The notes under the pieces: model-generated
What the model saw: the letters and a program-made list of their open reading frames with translations, nothing else
Databases searched by the model: none
What the model was told of the DNA's origin: nothing
Made by a program: the position numbers and the translations under genes
NCBI GenBank assembly: GCA_030278955.1
Contig: JAOANR010000004.1
Coordinates: forward strand, 59,317,664-59,381,663
DNA: 64,000 nucleotides
Source: Hygrophila difformis
Lineage: Eukaryota > Streptophyta > Magnoliopsida > Lamiales > Acanthaceae
Direction: 5' to 3'
Shown here: positions 1-11,980 of the stretch, one piece after another
How positions within the stretch are numbered: position 1 is the first letter of the stretch
Layout of the letters: each line of letters begins with the position of its first letter

Positions 1-1123
1 AGCTATTTGCCTGATGGGTTAAACTCATCTGATTGTAATGCCACTGTATTTTGATTGTAGAAATTAAATGAGCCGGAGCAGAGAGATAGATGTCAGGTTT
101 TCTTCTGGATATTCATGGATTTTGGAAGTGCATAGAATAGCCTTCGCCAATTTGGTCTAGAAATGTGCCACTGTATTTTATTTGTTCAATGGCAAATTGT
201 TTGTAGTAATCATGACTTTTATGAATTGATATGCGCGCAAAGATTCAATTTTTTGAAATATAGGGTTAGGTGAAGATATGTAATTACTTCCCCCAATTTA
301 AAAAACAGGAAAACCCAACAAGTGAGGACCACGTATGAGTGAGAACCGTCCAGCCCCCTTTGTGCACTATAGATACCCAGCAAGATGTGTTCTACAATGT
401 TTTTTGGTGAAGATATTAGGGGTGTCAATTTGAAAACGAACCCGACCAACACGAAAAATTTCAGGTTTGAGTTTAGTCATTTTGGATTTTTTCAAATCAA
501 GTCGACCCGATACCCGACCTGAAATATTATACCACCTGCTCAACCTGACACGAACACGACCCGAAACCTGAAATTGTGTCAATTTTGACATATAACCCGA
601 AAAAACCAACCCGAACGACACGAAAAATTTCAGGTTTGGATTTGGTCATTTTGGGTTTTTTCCGAATCAGGTCGACCCAAAACCCGACTTGAATTGAAAT
701 ATTATACAACCTGATCAATCCGACACGAACACGACCCGAAATCTGAAATTGATACCCATAACAGATATGTTCTACCTTGTTAAATTGTTGTTGGAAATAA
801 AAATTTCAACAATGATTTTTACAAATCTAATAATGGTCTTCGAGGCATCATGTCAGCCATTTCAAGCATCGACTTGTGTTTTGTACTCTATTCTGTTTTG
901 TCAATGGGAAAATGTGTGGTCTCTGCAGCGTGCAATGTGCATAGTATATCTGAATGAGTAAAACACAGTATTTCCTTTCCAAACAAACAAATTAAAACTA
1001 CAAATCCATGGACAACAATACTGCTCAGGGCCGACAACAAAGAATATATCACTGGGGCATTATTCTATGCGTGTGAGGGAGAGTGGCTAAAGTGGAACAA
1101 AGAATACAAGGTATGCAATCATA
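1..1123. other. Intergenic region left of the heme-domain gene
   Basis: No coding exon is supported here; the reading frames present are short and resemble no protein I know. The stretch holds one degraded hAT-like MITE (417-760, listed separately). The right part, from about 960, is probably the 3' UTR or 3' flank of the minus-strand gene that ends at 1124. Confidence 0.6.
417..760. mobile_element. hAT-like MITE, older copy
   Basis: The left end reads TAGGGGTGTCAATTT and the right end is a decayed inverted copy (AAATTGATACCCATA). Inside are two direct repeats rich in CCCGAC/ACCCGA words. The flanking octamers gaagatat (409-416) and acagatat (761-768) match at 6 of 8 positions, as expected for an eroded 8-bp hAT target duplication. 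A well-preserved relative lies at 27131-27485. Confidence 0.75.
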
Positions 1124-4100
1124 TCAGAGGTCATCCATGCGGGCAAAAGGCACAGATTTGGATTTATAGACCGAGTACCCAACATAGATTGATACACAAC
1201 AGGCAGCAACAGATAAGAGGAGAGCAAAGCCACTGGCTGCATCCCAACTGCTTTGCTTCACCACATTGACACGGCTGGAGAAACTTGGAGCAATATCCAA
1301 CGGTACCCAGTCACAGCTCACTGTATAATGGGCATAACCGTGCCATGGATTTCCATCAACCGGGTACCAGAATGCAACTGAAAATTTGCTGGATTGGCCA
1401 ATGGTGAACTGTGCATCCTGCAGTTGCAGAGGAAACAGGTAGTGTTGTCAAGTTGGATTCAGGTTCCAGAAGAAATTATCGAATATCTACACAGTATCGG
1501 TAATGTGAACCAGAATGGATTCACTGATCACATGGAAAAATTTTGTTATAGAACACCTTAAAAAACTTGCAACAGAGTAAGTAATTATCAAGGACACAAG
1601 ATGACCTGCTGAAGACGGTCCATGGTTCTCAGAGGCCGGGAGAATTCAAAATAATAAGTGCCTTTCTTGCCAGGTGATCCGTAAGGATTATCATCCTCGA
1701 TAAACCCTGTAAACCATATATTATATTTATAAAGGAAACCATCAATACGCTCCCAGTGGACCACAAAAAAAGATGTATGTCCATGAAATTCTCATTAGTG
1801 GGGAACATATATTTTAGCCTTAAGTTATTATTCCATTGTAGACTTGAAGAAATCAAAGAATGGAATTGTTTGCAAGGGTTAGAAATGCTTTCCTGAGTGG
1901 ACTGAAAAACTGCTGTGCCACCAAGAACCTTTCCAGTTATTGTCAGCAATCAAATCATTTCCTGTAAAATGCAGGACATTTCCGTTAGCATGCCTTCGTA
2001 GTTCATACAACCTTTACTCCATTAGGACATGTACGACGATAGCAAAACTAGCGCACAGCCATCAGAAAGGTGACTTGAAGCTATCGATAAACAATAAATA
2101 GTACATTGACTTCTGTATCAGGCTATCAACTATGAAATGAGGCAAAAAAAAAAAAAAAGAAAAAGAAAAAAGTGAAATATACCTGAACCAGTTCCATCAA
2201 TTTTCCGGCAGTGTGGATTCCAAGAATACATATCGACCAAACTAGGTCTGTCGAAGAAAAAACACATCCATCAACAGGCAGTAACAAAATGATGCTGGCC
2301 AAATCTATATTAAACTGGTTTAACAGGGATTAATTTTGACGGTGCTAACTTGACGCCTTTGTCTGCATTGTTTATTGAATCCCCACCGTATAATCTTCCT
2401 GGAATGGAATTTCCAATGGAGAAGTGCATGATATCGACTTCATTGCCTCGGCAGTTGGTGCTGTTGCATGTGTCCAGTGACTCCTTGCATCCACCCATCT
2501 TTTCTTACCAAGAGTAAAACAGTTTAGGAATAAGGAACCATAAATGACAATTAAAAGGCAAATATTGCAACTAACAATGAACTAATGACACTGTGAGGCC
2601 TTGTTCACTTGGAGAGATTAGCCTTGATCATCACATATTCAATTGTACGGACTAGGGCCCTTGATTAATGGGCTAATTCATGGGACAAAAATCCCATTGA
2701 ACTAGGTAGGATTAATTTAATCCCATGGTATTGGATTAATTTCTGTCAATCCCTTAAAGTGAATATGCCCAAAGATTAGGAAAACATACATTGTGATATG
2801 TTGCATTTTCACCAACTTGAAACATCAATGCCACCGACGGGCATTTATGGTTTTCTCTGCATGATTACAACAGAAAACAGGAATGTCAATTTCAGTTATT
2901 CTTTTCCATTGAGCATGTCTACTTTGGATTGAATATGCAGGATGTAGTTACTAAAAGGAGAACAGAAAACAAAATTGCACTGAAGGATGCACTGCTAGGC
3001 AAAGCTTATATTAAGAGTTGAATACCTGAATTCTTGTTTTGTGAACATATCAAACCATTAGGATTCTGAACCATAAGTGATTATTCATCATATCTAACAT
3101 AAATAGAAGTTCTCTGCAGATTAAAATCCTATGTGATGGAATGAAGATTTGCCAAATTTGTGAGTTATTAATATGGAAGTTACAACATTCTATGATTCAG
3201 TGGACCTGCGATACTATACTTGTTTACATTGCTTATATAGAGTTATTGTCAAAAAGGTGCTTTGGAAAGCGTTAGACATCATATGCGTGAATTCCAAGCA
3301 CCAGGATCAAGGAGTTAAGTCAAAATTTAGGATAAGTTGGCCAAACAGCATTTTTGGCCAACTCAAATGGACCAAGATCAATCAGCTTGACAACTCTGTG
3401 GACAAGTTGGCAGAAGGCAACTCGCTAAGAGATTGTGGCGAACAGATGCGAAGGTGATGCAAGGATTAAGTTATTTAAGGTGTTTTCCTAAGCACAAAAA
3501 TGTAAGGTGGATAAAATGGTATCAACTGTTGCAGTGATAAATACTTCCATCAAAAATTTAAGCTTCAGTATTTGATTTGGAAAGACAACTTACCCTTTGG
3601 AGTACGCATAATCTCCGTCTACTTGCAACATGAAATACACATCCACTCCATCATGCAAAGCCTATGAATCATATAAAAACACTATCAATCAGCAGCTAAA
3701 AAAAATAACAGAGAAATCTCCCTATGTCTATGTTCTCCAAAGTCCAAATCACATATTTAGACTTATGATAAAAGATTTCGGTATACACAGTTAAGATTGA
3801 ATCTTGATCCATATGGATTTTCCAATCCCAACAGTCCAAAAGACTAAACAGCAAAGCTAGTTAAATCTTGTTACTGTGAGTATATGACACAACTTCAATG
3901 TGCCGGGTCAATACTTTTCATCAATCATCATAAAGAAGATAGCTGAATAAAAGATTAACATCATATAAATAGAAAATTTTATGATACCTCAGGTTATATA
4001 TGATGAAGGGAAAGCTAATATTCATGGAAATTAGTGACACACGTTCATTACTTTCTTTCAAAATCACCCTTTGCTAAAAGTAGAAACTACAGTAACAAAG

Positions 4101-4612
4101 TTCCCATGTAAATAAAAGAACAGATATACTCTATATTGCAATCTTAATCAGATTTGCAATTCCAACCTAAAAAAGAAAAACAGCCTTAATCAATGGATAT
4201 TTGTTGCAACAAATTTGTTATCCTATTTCCTAGTATTAAACTAAATCCAGAAATAGGTGGCACATCTGATTAAAAAAGTAGCACATAAAGCAATACTGCA
4301 AGCCCTGAATTTTGAAGAACGGAGTAGCGTTTGGTTGGGTACCTTAACGGTCATCTTTCCAGCTTTGTATTCCTTATCTTCATCGGGATCAAGAGCAGGG
4401 CGCAGCGGGAAGTCGAAACCATCGACGTCGGCCCAATCATCGGCGTGGCCATCTAGAGTGATGATTCCGGGGATGAAATCGGCGGAGATTGTGGCCTCGG
4501 CATCCGCGGGGTCGCAGTGCCAGTCACCGGACTCTTGGTGAGACAAAGCGAGGGGAGCAAAGGCCAAGATTGCGAGGTGAAGAAAAAGAAGAAGAGGAGA
4601 GGGATGCGACAT
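1124..4612 (-). CDS. Membrane-anchored EB_dh / cytochrome c-552-like heme-binding domain protein
   Basis: Eight-exon model on the minus strand: 4612-4343, 3661-3594, 2856-2790, 2498-2341, 2247-2183, 1961-1893, 1706-1606, 1417-1124, giving 363 residues in a consistent frame. Residues 1-24 are a hydrophobic signal peptide (MSHPSPLLLFLHLAILAFAP). Next comes a Cys-containing DWHCDP start and a long beta-rich domain with motifs KCPSVALMFQVG, GGCKESLDTC, NEVDIMHFSIG, YSWNPHC, WKGSWWHSS, GTYYFEFSRPL and FWYPVDGNPWHG. This is the pattern I associate with the plant cytochrome c-552/DMSO-reductase-like (ethylbenzene dehydrogenase gamma type) heme-binding family. A single C-terminal TM helix (about 328-350) precedes a short KSKS tail, so the domain should face the secretory lumen or apoplast. 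Substrate and partners are unknown. Two weak points: the exon-4 donor (GCACC/gtcaaa) was chosen for frame and length, and exon 6 is followed by GA instead of GT. A MITE sits in the intron at 2499-2789. Confidence 0.85.
2597..2770. mobile_element. Small TIR element (MITE) in an intron of the heme-domain gene
   Basis: The ends form an imperfect inverted repeat: GGCCTTGTTCACTT at the left and AAGTGAATATGCCC at the right. Inside is an internal palindromic region of the type GGGATTAATT / AATTAATCCC. A partial relative with the same end word (GGGCATGTTCACTT) and the same interior lies at 63449-63545. No convincing target duplication was seen, so the superfamily is left open. Confidence 0.55.
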
Positions 4613-5860
4613 GTGGGAGGTGAATAGGATTCAGGCTAGGAGGAGGAGCTGAGGTTGTTCTGGTATGGAAGTTGGATGGAATTGATTTATGGTCTGAACT
4701 AGAAAAAAACTTCATCAGGAAAGGAGATGTGGCCTGTGGGAGGCTGCTGACTACTTAGACTGAGGAAAAAGGGGTCAGCCCAGCCGCCGACTCAGCAGGC
4801 AACAACTATTGGGGAAAATTCGACCCAAACCCACAGCCTGGGAAAGAACTAGGAAGGGTGTTGACTTGTCCTTGGATCTGTTTCTGGAATATAGACATAG
4901 GACTTGGGAGGATAGGATAGCAACAATTATTACAACTCATGACCGCATGTCCTGTTTAAAGTTTGAAACTTGTTTTGTCAATTCCAGTTGTGTAAACTCC
5001 AACAAGTTGCTGTCCTGATCATGTTACACTATGGATTCATTATATACCACAATGGAAAGTGCATTTCACTTTTCCCCTCCCTATTTCAGATACTAGTTAA
5101 AATAATAAAGTTTAAATTACAAACAAGGACGAAAAATTTTGAGAAAATATTTAAAGTATAAATATCTACTCAGCAGTGAGCAAACCCTAGAGGGGTGGTG
5201 TAGCAAATTAAACTAGCAATTGGACTCCCACTCAGAGGATCCATTTTTGGTTTTTGATCTCTTAAAACTCGTATCAGCTGCCTCAGCTTTTGAATTGCTT
5301 GGATTCCGTGAGTAATCTCTTGACCAAAAAAAATCCACTCAGTAGTTAACAGAAAAATCCAACTTGTAAACAATTGTTAACTAGATGAAATACTTAAAAT
5401 TTGATTTTTTTTTAAAAAAAAAATTGTTTTAAATTGAGAATTTTGGTGTTTAATACTCCATAGGAGTTTAGAATTTATGCTTTATAGTTTGCAAAATTAA
5501 AATTTAAAAATTGAGAAACGATAATTATATTATATTCCCTCTATTCCTTAATCTTAATAAATGTCTCTTGGAGTCCTCTGTCTTCTTGCATTAATTAATT
5601 TATACTTGTATTTATGTGAACTAAAACAATGTTGTAACGAAATTGTTGATGGAGGGAGAAGTGTTTTGTCCAAACTCAACTATACAATCCGTGGGCAAGT
5701 GAAAACGGTACGGATTGACGAATTGTTTGTCAAACACCTGGGAAGAAGAGAAAGCAGCGAGTGAGTGGGCAAATGAAAGCTGTAAGAATTCCATTCCACA
5801 CTACACACGTCTACACCACAAGGGCTCCACTATCCAAAACCCTACCCAAAAATCAAGAAG
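4613..5860. promoter_or_regulatory. Shared divergent upstream region
   Basis: About 1.25 kb separates the start codon of the minus-strand heme-domain gene (4612) from that of the plus-strand ARID-HMG gene (5861). No coding exon is supported. The middle (5100-5560) is AT-rich with A/T runs; both edges are more GC-rich and probably hold the two 5' UTRs. No clear TATA box could be assigned. Confidence 0.5.
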
Positions 5861-8627
5861 ATGACCGGCGACAAAAGCCCATCAGAACCAGCACTGATTC
5901 CGGTTCGCGGCAAGCCGGCGGAAAGGGACCATTTCTACGAAAAGCTGCGCAAATTGAATGAGTCGTCTGGCCTCAGCTCCGTGTGAGCATTCTCATTCCT
6001 CCTTTCATTCCTTTTTTTTTTTTTTAATTTCTGTATTTTATTTTTACATGCGTCGCTTCTCAATGCACACGGATCACTCATTACTGCAACTGTATAGATA
6101 GAATCTTCAAATGCACCAAGCCAACAAAGGTCATACTTGCATGCCTTTTGATATAAAGCATTTGTAGTAATCAATGCCATTTTAGAGCAATGTATTTGGA
6201 AAAGGAAGAGATTTTTCGAAGTTGATGGGCTATTTCATATTTAAAAGGGAAGTACTTATCAGATTCTAACTTTTGTAACCAATCTTGTTGGGGTACTCGG
6301 GAACCTGAACCTAACTGTTATTGAGGGATTTCTTGGCCGCTCAAATTAGGGCACATTGGTTGCTGATTACATGTATCCTTCTGAAATAAAGTTGTGAAAT
6401 TGCAAAATGTACTTAAAATATGAAAAAATGTTGGATTGCAGCTTTAATTTTCGTCATACGGTATTGGATTTGCATGATCTATACGAAGAAGTGATCCACA
6501 GAGGGGGGTTTTATCAGGTGCGTGCAACTCTGTTTCGTTATTACTTCATCAAGGACAAACACTTTTCATTTGCCTACCTGATCGAGGCTGAATTGTTTCT
6601 AGTTTGTATATCATTTTAATTTCATCGACTTTAAATTGATGACAAGCACAAATTGACACGAATGCCTCTCATCGGAGCTTGAGAATTTCGACAATGCCAC
6701 AAACTGTCTGATAAAGTCAGAGTCTTGAATGCCTATATTGATCAGAAATTCAGAATGCAACTGTACCAATATTTCATATAGAGAAACACATTTATTGGAA
6801 CATATGAATTAGTACTAATGCTATTAAATCTCACTTCGGTTTTATGTTAGTTGCATTACACTATTATATTGAATCCGTAGATCAAACATCAATTGTCTTG
6901 CTGCAAGCATGGAGTTGCTCCACTGGCAAAACATATTTCAGACATTGGTGGTTGTTCAAGTGTTTTTCATGGCCACCTTTTTAGGTTACAAAAGGCAGGA
7001 AATGGGATGATGTGGCCTCAGCAATGAACTTGAAGTGTACCATGAATGCATCAAGATCTCAACTTCAGAGCATTTATGAAACTCTTCTCCTCCAGTATGA
7101 ACTGCTGTACTGTCACAAAGTTCCCCAAGAACTAAAACCATGGCCAGAGAAATGCTCTCAAGGTTCATTACTAAACACTTTATTTCTCCTTGTTATTAGT
7201 TAATTGTGCTTTTTATTCATTTTGCTGCTGAGCTTTGTGGGCTTTTTTAAAAGAAAACAAAACAATGCTGTTGGTATTATGTGCACTTTTCAATGCTGTT
7301 GAATAGGAATTAATTCAATGATAACCGGCAGGTTTGTTCTCTGGTGTTAACCCAAGCTCCTCCTCTTTAATTGGCAAGAGGAAGTATCGTGATGTAAATG
7401 ATCTGATCGCAAAGGGAGATATATCAAAGAATACTGTTGATTCTGGCCAAATGGTTTCAGGTTTTCTTCTTTTCGGCTTAGATGAATGATGCTAGTGCAA
7501 ACTGAGGTTGTCTCATTAATGTTTTTGTTAAGAGATCAAACATGCAGGGCACAAAACAACACAAAGTTCCGCAATTATAGAATTTTCAAACCCAAATGTT
7601 GAGGAATTTGTAGAGATGCCTGCTCCTCCTCTGAAGCCAAGGACTGGATATCAGATCTTTCTTAGGCTGGAGACTCAAAGGTTAAAAAAAGTTCACGGAC
7701 AGAGCTCTGGTAGCTGCAATATTCGGGAACTGGCAACGCAAGCATGGAGATCCCTAACCGAGGAAGGAAAAGAGGTATCCTTTTTTACTAAAGTTGTATG
7801 GTAACGTTTGTATTTGAGCAGATCTCCTAATTAAAGAACTGCAAGAAAATCCGATCTCAGGCATGGTTTCATGAAAAAGCTTTAAAACCCTCTTTTGTGT
7901 TGTTATGTCTTTGAAAGATTATTGACTCATGTTCTAAGCCTGGTAATAAATAAGTACTATTAATAATGATTTCTCTGAATTAAATTCTGCACCCAGACGT
8001 ATAATGGCAAGCTTTAATTTGGGCTTAAGGTTTGTCGTTTCCCTTTTACAGCCATATATGGAGGCAAGTAGGATGGACAAGGAGAGATACAAGAATGAGA
8101 TGGTGGTCTATGAGGAGCTAAAGATCAACCATGGCACAAAGAGCCAAATTTCAGCCAGTAATCCAGCTTCAACCATGACAAACTTCTCCAAATCAATGGA
8201 AATTTTAGCAATTAACCGAAGTTCAACCATGAGCTTGTCCACAGCAGCAGAAATTTCAGCCAGTAATCCTACTTCAACCATGACGATTTTCTCCAACGCA
8301 ACAAAAATTTCAGCCAGTAATCCCATTACAACCATGACAAGCTTGTCCAAGAAGACTTCAGTCTGTAATCCAACTTCAGCCATGACAAGCTTCTCCAAAG
8401 CAGCAGAAATGTCGGCTTGCAATCCTACTTCAACCATCACAACGTTTGCCAAAGTAGCAGAAACAGATGATGTTTATCATGTCTCTACGGAAGCTGACAG
8501 CGACGACCTCATTTCTCCTGATGACGACATGGTTGAATTGGCAATTGAGGTGATGAATAATGCTCAATCCAATGACCCAATGTTGCACTGGGATTGTGGC
8601 TCCTTGGAAGATTCGCCTATCAACTGA
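5861..8627 (+). CDS. ARID-HMG box DNA-binding protein (plant HMGB9/10/11/15-like)
   Basis: Six exons: 5861-5982, 6442-6517, 6985-7162, 7332-7460, 7548-7774, 8052-8627, giving 435 residues in frame. An ARID/BRIGHT domain lies at about 22-120, with the signature LDLHDLYEEVIHRGG, then KWDDVASAM and the closing LLLQYELLY. An HMG box follows at about 197-266 (KPRTGYQIFLRLE, ELATQAWRSLTEEGKE, then PYMEASRMDKERYKNEM). This pairing is the plant ARID-HMG class: nuclear proteins that bind AT-rich DNA. The acidic C-terminus (EADSDDLISPDDD) is typical of HMGB proteins. Odd feature: residues 277-381 are six degenerate copies of an 18-residue Ser/Thr-rich unit (see repeat entry), which I do not recall from this family. 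The start ATG follows AAG; the overlapping longer frame at 5761 is a shadow. Confidence 0.9.
8148..8462 (+). repeat. In-frame tandem repeat of about 54 bp (18 codons), six units
   Basis: The units are 54, 51, 54, 48, 54 and 54 bp, so every length change is a multiple of three and the frame is kept. Each unit encodes a variant of ISASNPTSTMTxFSKAAE. The conserved core is SNPTSTMT or CNPTSTIT. It lies entirely within the last exon of the ARID-HMG gene. Confidence 0.9.
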
Positions 8628-9796
8628 GCGACTACAAAGTGACATTCTGCCAAGGAGGTGCCTAAATGTGGCTTTGTGATATGCCGCACATGAATCCGTG
8701 GGTTGCTCCCTGCAACTCGCACCTATTTTTGTACATTTTGAACCCCTGGAAGTTCTATGTAAGTTCTTCAACGTACCTGTATCTGCTTTCTAAATCCTTT
8801 TTACCCGGGAACAAAGCTTATATATTTGTTTCATGACCACTTTAATTAGGATCGAAGGTAAATAGGTGAAAATGCAACTGTAATGGAAACTCATGCTTTT
8901 TGCCCAAGTAGGGCCATTTTGTACTGTCACTAACTAAAAATTCGCAATCCATAATTTTCTGCCCGGCTTATTGTCGTTTCTCTCTGCACATTCTTCCGAT
9001 GTTATACTCATTGCCAAGATTACCAAGATTAGGAAGGACAAGAATGTATTTGTCTCTTGGTAATTTAATATGTATGTGTGCGTAGCGTATATATTATGTA
9101 AAGACCAACATGTGATATTTCCGGTTCTGGTCCTACCATATCTCTGAGGTGGCAGACGTTATCTTGTTCCTTAGCCACACAGTTGATAACGGCACAGGAC
9201 AAAGGATTGTGGATGAGAATTGAGCAGGAATTAAGAGACTCAGCTGAGGTGACAATCAAATTTACTGTAACCCGTATCTACAAATTCCTATCTTGTCCTA
9301 CAGTTGAGTTCAGCAATCTGGGGATGATTAATTAGAGCAAAACTTGACACTCCAGGAGAAGGATACCAGCAAAGACATCTTTCTTCGTTATTTCGAAAAG
9401 AATTCTAATTATTACTGTAAACACGTGGGTTACATGTGGACTGCAGCATTTCTGGAGTTCTAAGCAGGAGTCAGCAGGTATCAATTCTAACCCTTATCAA
9501 CATTGACTTTTTTGCAGAAAAATTCTCTGTCGGGAATTGCAAGCTGAATTTGTGTGACAGTTCCGTAAATTGTTTGCTTCTTTTTTGGTACAAATGGTGG
9601 AGTCTATACTGCGATTAGTATAATGAGTTTTAGTTTGGTTATTTAGTACTCCCTGTAATAGGTTGGAAAGGTTGTTTATACTTTATTGGAACACTGGACT
9701 TAAAAATGGTATGTTCCATTTCATTCTCCATTAGGCTACCTTTATTGAATTGTGAATTGCTGCTAATGGTTTTAAACCTCTGTTCCATCAGGCCAT
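8628..9796. other. Intergenic: 3' UTR of the ARID-HMG gene and 5' region of the PPR gene
   Basis: No coding exon is supported. A possible 5' UTR intron of the PPR gene runs from a CAG/gtatca donor near 9478 to a pyrimidine-rich acceptor (ttccatcag) at about 9791, only a few bases before the PPR start codon. This is inferred from splice-like words only. Confidence 0.4.
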
Positions 9797-11812
9797 ATGG
9801 GAGCAATACAAGCCCCTGTTGTAATGGAATTGCCTCAGCATCATCCTCCCCCTTTGGAGAACCCAAATGAGGATTTGACTGTCGGCAATCTCTCTGAGAA
9901 GAGGATCTTGAATCTTTTGAATACGAAATGCACCAATTCATTGCAAAACCTACAACAGGCTCACGCCATAATCTTGAAATCAGGCCATTTCCAAGACCAT
10001 TACATTGCTGGTTCCTTAGTGAAGTGCTATTCTAATCCTCAGTTTGGACACTTATCTGAGATACTGGGACTTCTAAATCAAATTCCAGAGCCGAATGTAT
10101 TTGTATGGAATAGTGCTATCCAAGGGTGTATGGATCTTAAAGAGAGGTTTGCAGCCATTTCCATGTACTACAAGATGGTGAATTTGGGTTCCAAGTCAAA
10201 TAAATATACATACCCTCCGATATTCAAGGCGTGCACAATCGAAGGAGCCTTTGGTGAAGCACAACAAATCCATAGCCATGTCATTAAACATGGACTCAAT
10301 GCCGATGGCCACATAGTCAGCGCTGCAATTCAGATGTACGCCTCTGCAGGACGGCTTAGGGAAGCTCGAATCATGCTTAATTCCATTCATAAACCTGATA
10401 TTATCTGCTGCAATGCTATGATTAATGGCTACATGAAATTCGGCAATGTGGTAGCTGCCACAAAGTTGTTTGAGAATCTAGCGGAGAAGAATGTTAGCTC
10501 ATGGAACACGATGATCAGTGGGTTTTTCGGAAATTCTATGATTGAAGAGGCTGAGAAGTACTTCAACAGAATGCCTGTAAAGGATGAGGTATCTTGGAGT
10601 GCAATGATTGATGGCTACAGCAAATGCGGACGGTCCAAAGAAGCTTTGCAAGTGTTCGATCAAATGCAAAGAGAGGACATCAAGCCAAGTAAATTCTTAT
10701 TTTCGAGTGTATTGGCTGCTTGTGCCAACGTAGGGGCTCTGGATCAAGGTAAATGGATTCATGCTTATATAAGGAGGAACAGGATTGTGATAGATGCAGT
10801 TTTGGGGACTTCTTTGGTCGATATGTACGCGAAATGTGGGAGGCTTGACTTAGCGTGGGATGCATTCGAAAAGATCAGACAAAAAGAAGTATTTTCTTGG
10901 AACGCAATGATCGGTGGGCTGGCAATGCACGGACGAGCAAAGGATGCAGTCGAGCTCTTCCTCAAGATGCAAAGCAATAATGTGCAGCCAAACGACATTA
11001 CTTTCGTAGCACTGCTGAATGCCTGTGCTCATGGTGGATTCGTTCACGAGGGCCTAAAGTACTTCGTAACAATGAAAAGAACGTATGCAGTTGAGCCAAC
11101 AATCGAGCACTATGGCTGTATCGTGAACTTGCTAGGAAAAGCTGGATACTTGAACGAAGCTCAAAATTTCATAAGCTCCATGCCGATGGAGCCTAATGGC
11201 GCTGTCTGGGGAGCACTTTTAGGAGCCTGCAGAATACACGGGAATGTGGAGCTGGGGGAGAAAGTCGGGAAAATCTTGCTTGATTTGGAGCCGAATAACA
11301 GTGGGCGATACACATTGCTTTCTAACATCTTTGCAAAGGCGGGGAAATGGGACAGCGCGGAGAAAGTGAGAGTGCTGATGAAGGAAAGGGGGCTGAAAAC
11401 CATCACGGGGACAAGTTTGATCGACCTTAATGGTGCGGTTCATGAGTTTAAGGCGGGAGATTCTTCCCATCCTCAGATCGAAGACATTACGTTGATGCTC
11501 GAAAAGATCATTGAAGAAATCCGGTCGAAAGGGCACCGACCGGATACCTCTGAGGTGCTGTTTGATATCAGCGAGGAGGAAAAGGAAACGTCGCTCAAGT
11601 ACCATAGTGAGAAGCTCGCCATAGCGTTTGGGATACTAAATACGAAACGAGGAACCGCCATTCGTGTCGTGAAGAATTTAAGGATATGTGAAGATTGCCA
11701 CTCGGCTGCCAAGATCATATCTCAGGTGTTCGACCGGGAAATCATCGTTAGAGATCGTGTCAGGTATCATCATTTTAAACTTGGACAATGCTCCTGCAAA
11801 GATTTCTGGTAA
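9797..11812 (+). CDS. PLS-class PPR protein with DYW-type deaminase domain
   Basis: Single coding exon, 671 residues. A tandem PPR array covers about 50-480, with motif words such as NAMINGYMKFGN, SWNTMISGFFG, SWSAMIDGYSKCG, LGTSLVDMYAKCG and FSWNAMIGGLAMHG. E and E+ regions follow, then a PG-box (GHRPDTSEVLF, about 579) and a DYW domain. The DYW domain has the deaminase signature HSE (603-605), CEDC (631-634) and the C-terminal CSC. The protein ends in DFW rather than DYW. Plant proteins of this class act in chloroplasts or mitochondria and direct C-to-U editing of transcripts through the PPR array. The N-terminus (MGAIQAPVVMELPQ) is not an obvious transit peptide, so the organelle is unclear. 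A second in-frame ATG at 9824 is an alternative start. Target RNA is not predictable by eye. Confidence 0.93.
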   Translation: MGAIQAPVVMELPQHHPPPLENPNEDLTVGNLSEKRILNLLNTKCTNSLQNLQQAHAIILKSGHFQDHYIAGSLVKCYSNPQFGHLSEILGLLNQIPEPNVFVWNSAIQGCMDLKERFAAISMYYKMVNLGSKSNKYTYPPIFKACTIEGAFGEAQQIHSHVIKHGLNADGHIVSAAIQMYASAGRLREARIMLNSIHKPDIICCNAMINGYMKFGNVVAATKLFENLAEKNVSSWNTMISGFFGNSMIEEAEKYFNRMPVKDEVSWSAMIDGYSKCGRSKEALQVFDQMQREDIKPSKFLFSSVLAACANVGALDQGKWIHAYIRRNRIVIDAVLGTSLVDMYAKCGRLDLAWDAFEKIRQKEVFSWNAMIGGLAMHGRAKDAVELFLKMQSNNVQPNDITFVALLNACAHGGFVHEGLKYFVTMKRTYAVEPTIEHYGCIVNLLGKAGYLNEAQNFISSMPMEPNGAVWGALLGACRIHGNVELGEKVGKILLDLEPNNSGRYTLLSNIFAKAGKWDSAEKVRVLMKERGLKTITGTSLIDLNGAVHEFKAGDSSHPQIEDITLMLEKIIEEIRSKGHRPDTSEVLFDISEEEKETSLKYHSEKLAIAFGILNTKRGTAIRVVKNLRICEDCHSAAKIISQVFDREIIVRDRVRYHHFKLGQCSCKDFW

Positions 11813-11980
11813 TTAATTCCATGTTTTAGGATGGTTTCTTAGTTACACATTCATTTTGCCATGAGACCTTAGCATGGTTCTTTTCTTTTTCTTTTTTTTT
11901 TTTTTGCTTTTTTTTTAATAACTTTTTATCTGGTAATATTCATTGATTTTTTTTTTTATAAAAAAAATCCTATTCCAAAA

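Noticed and set aside
1629..1949. 106-residue minus-strand frame overlapping exons 6 and 7 of the heme-domain gene
   Set aside because: It reads through an intron in the wrong frame; the spliced frame gives the conserved family motifs instead.
11219..11605. 128-residue antisense frame within the PPR gene
   Set aside because: It is a shadow of the PPR coding strand with no independent support.
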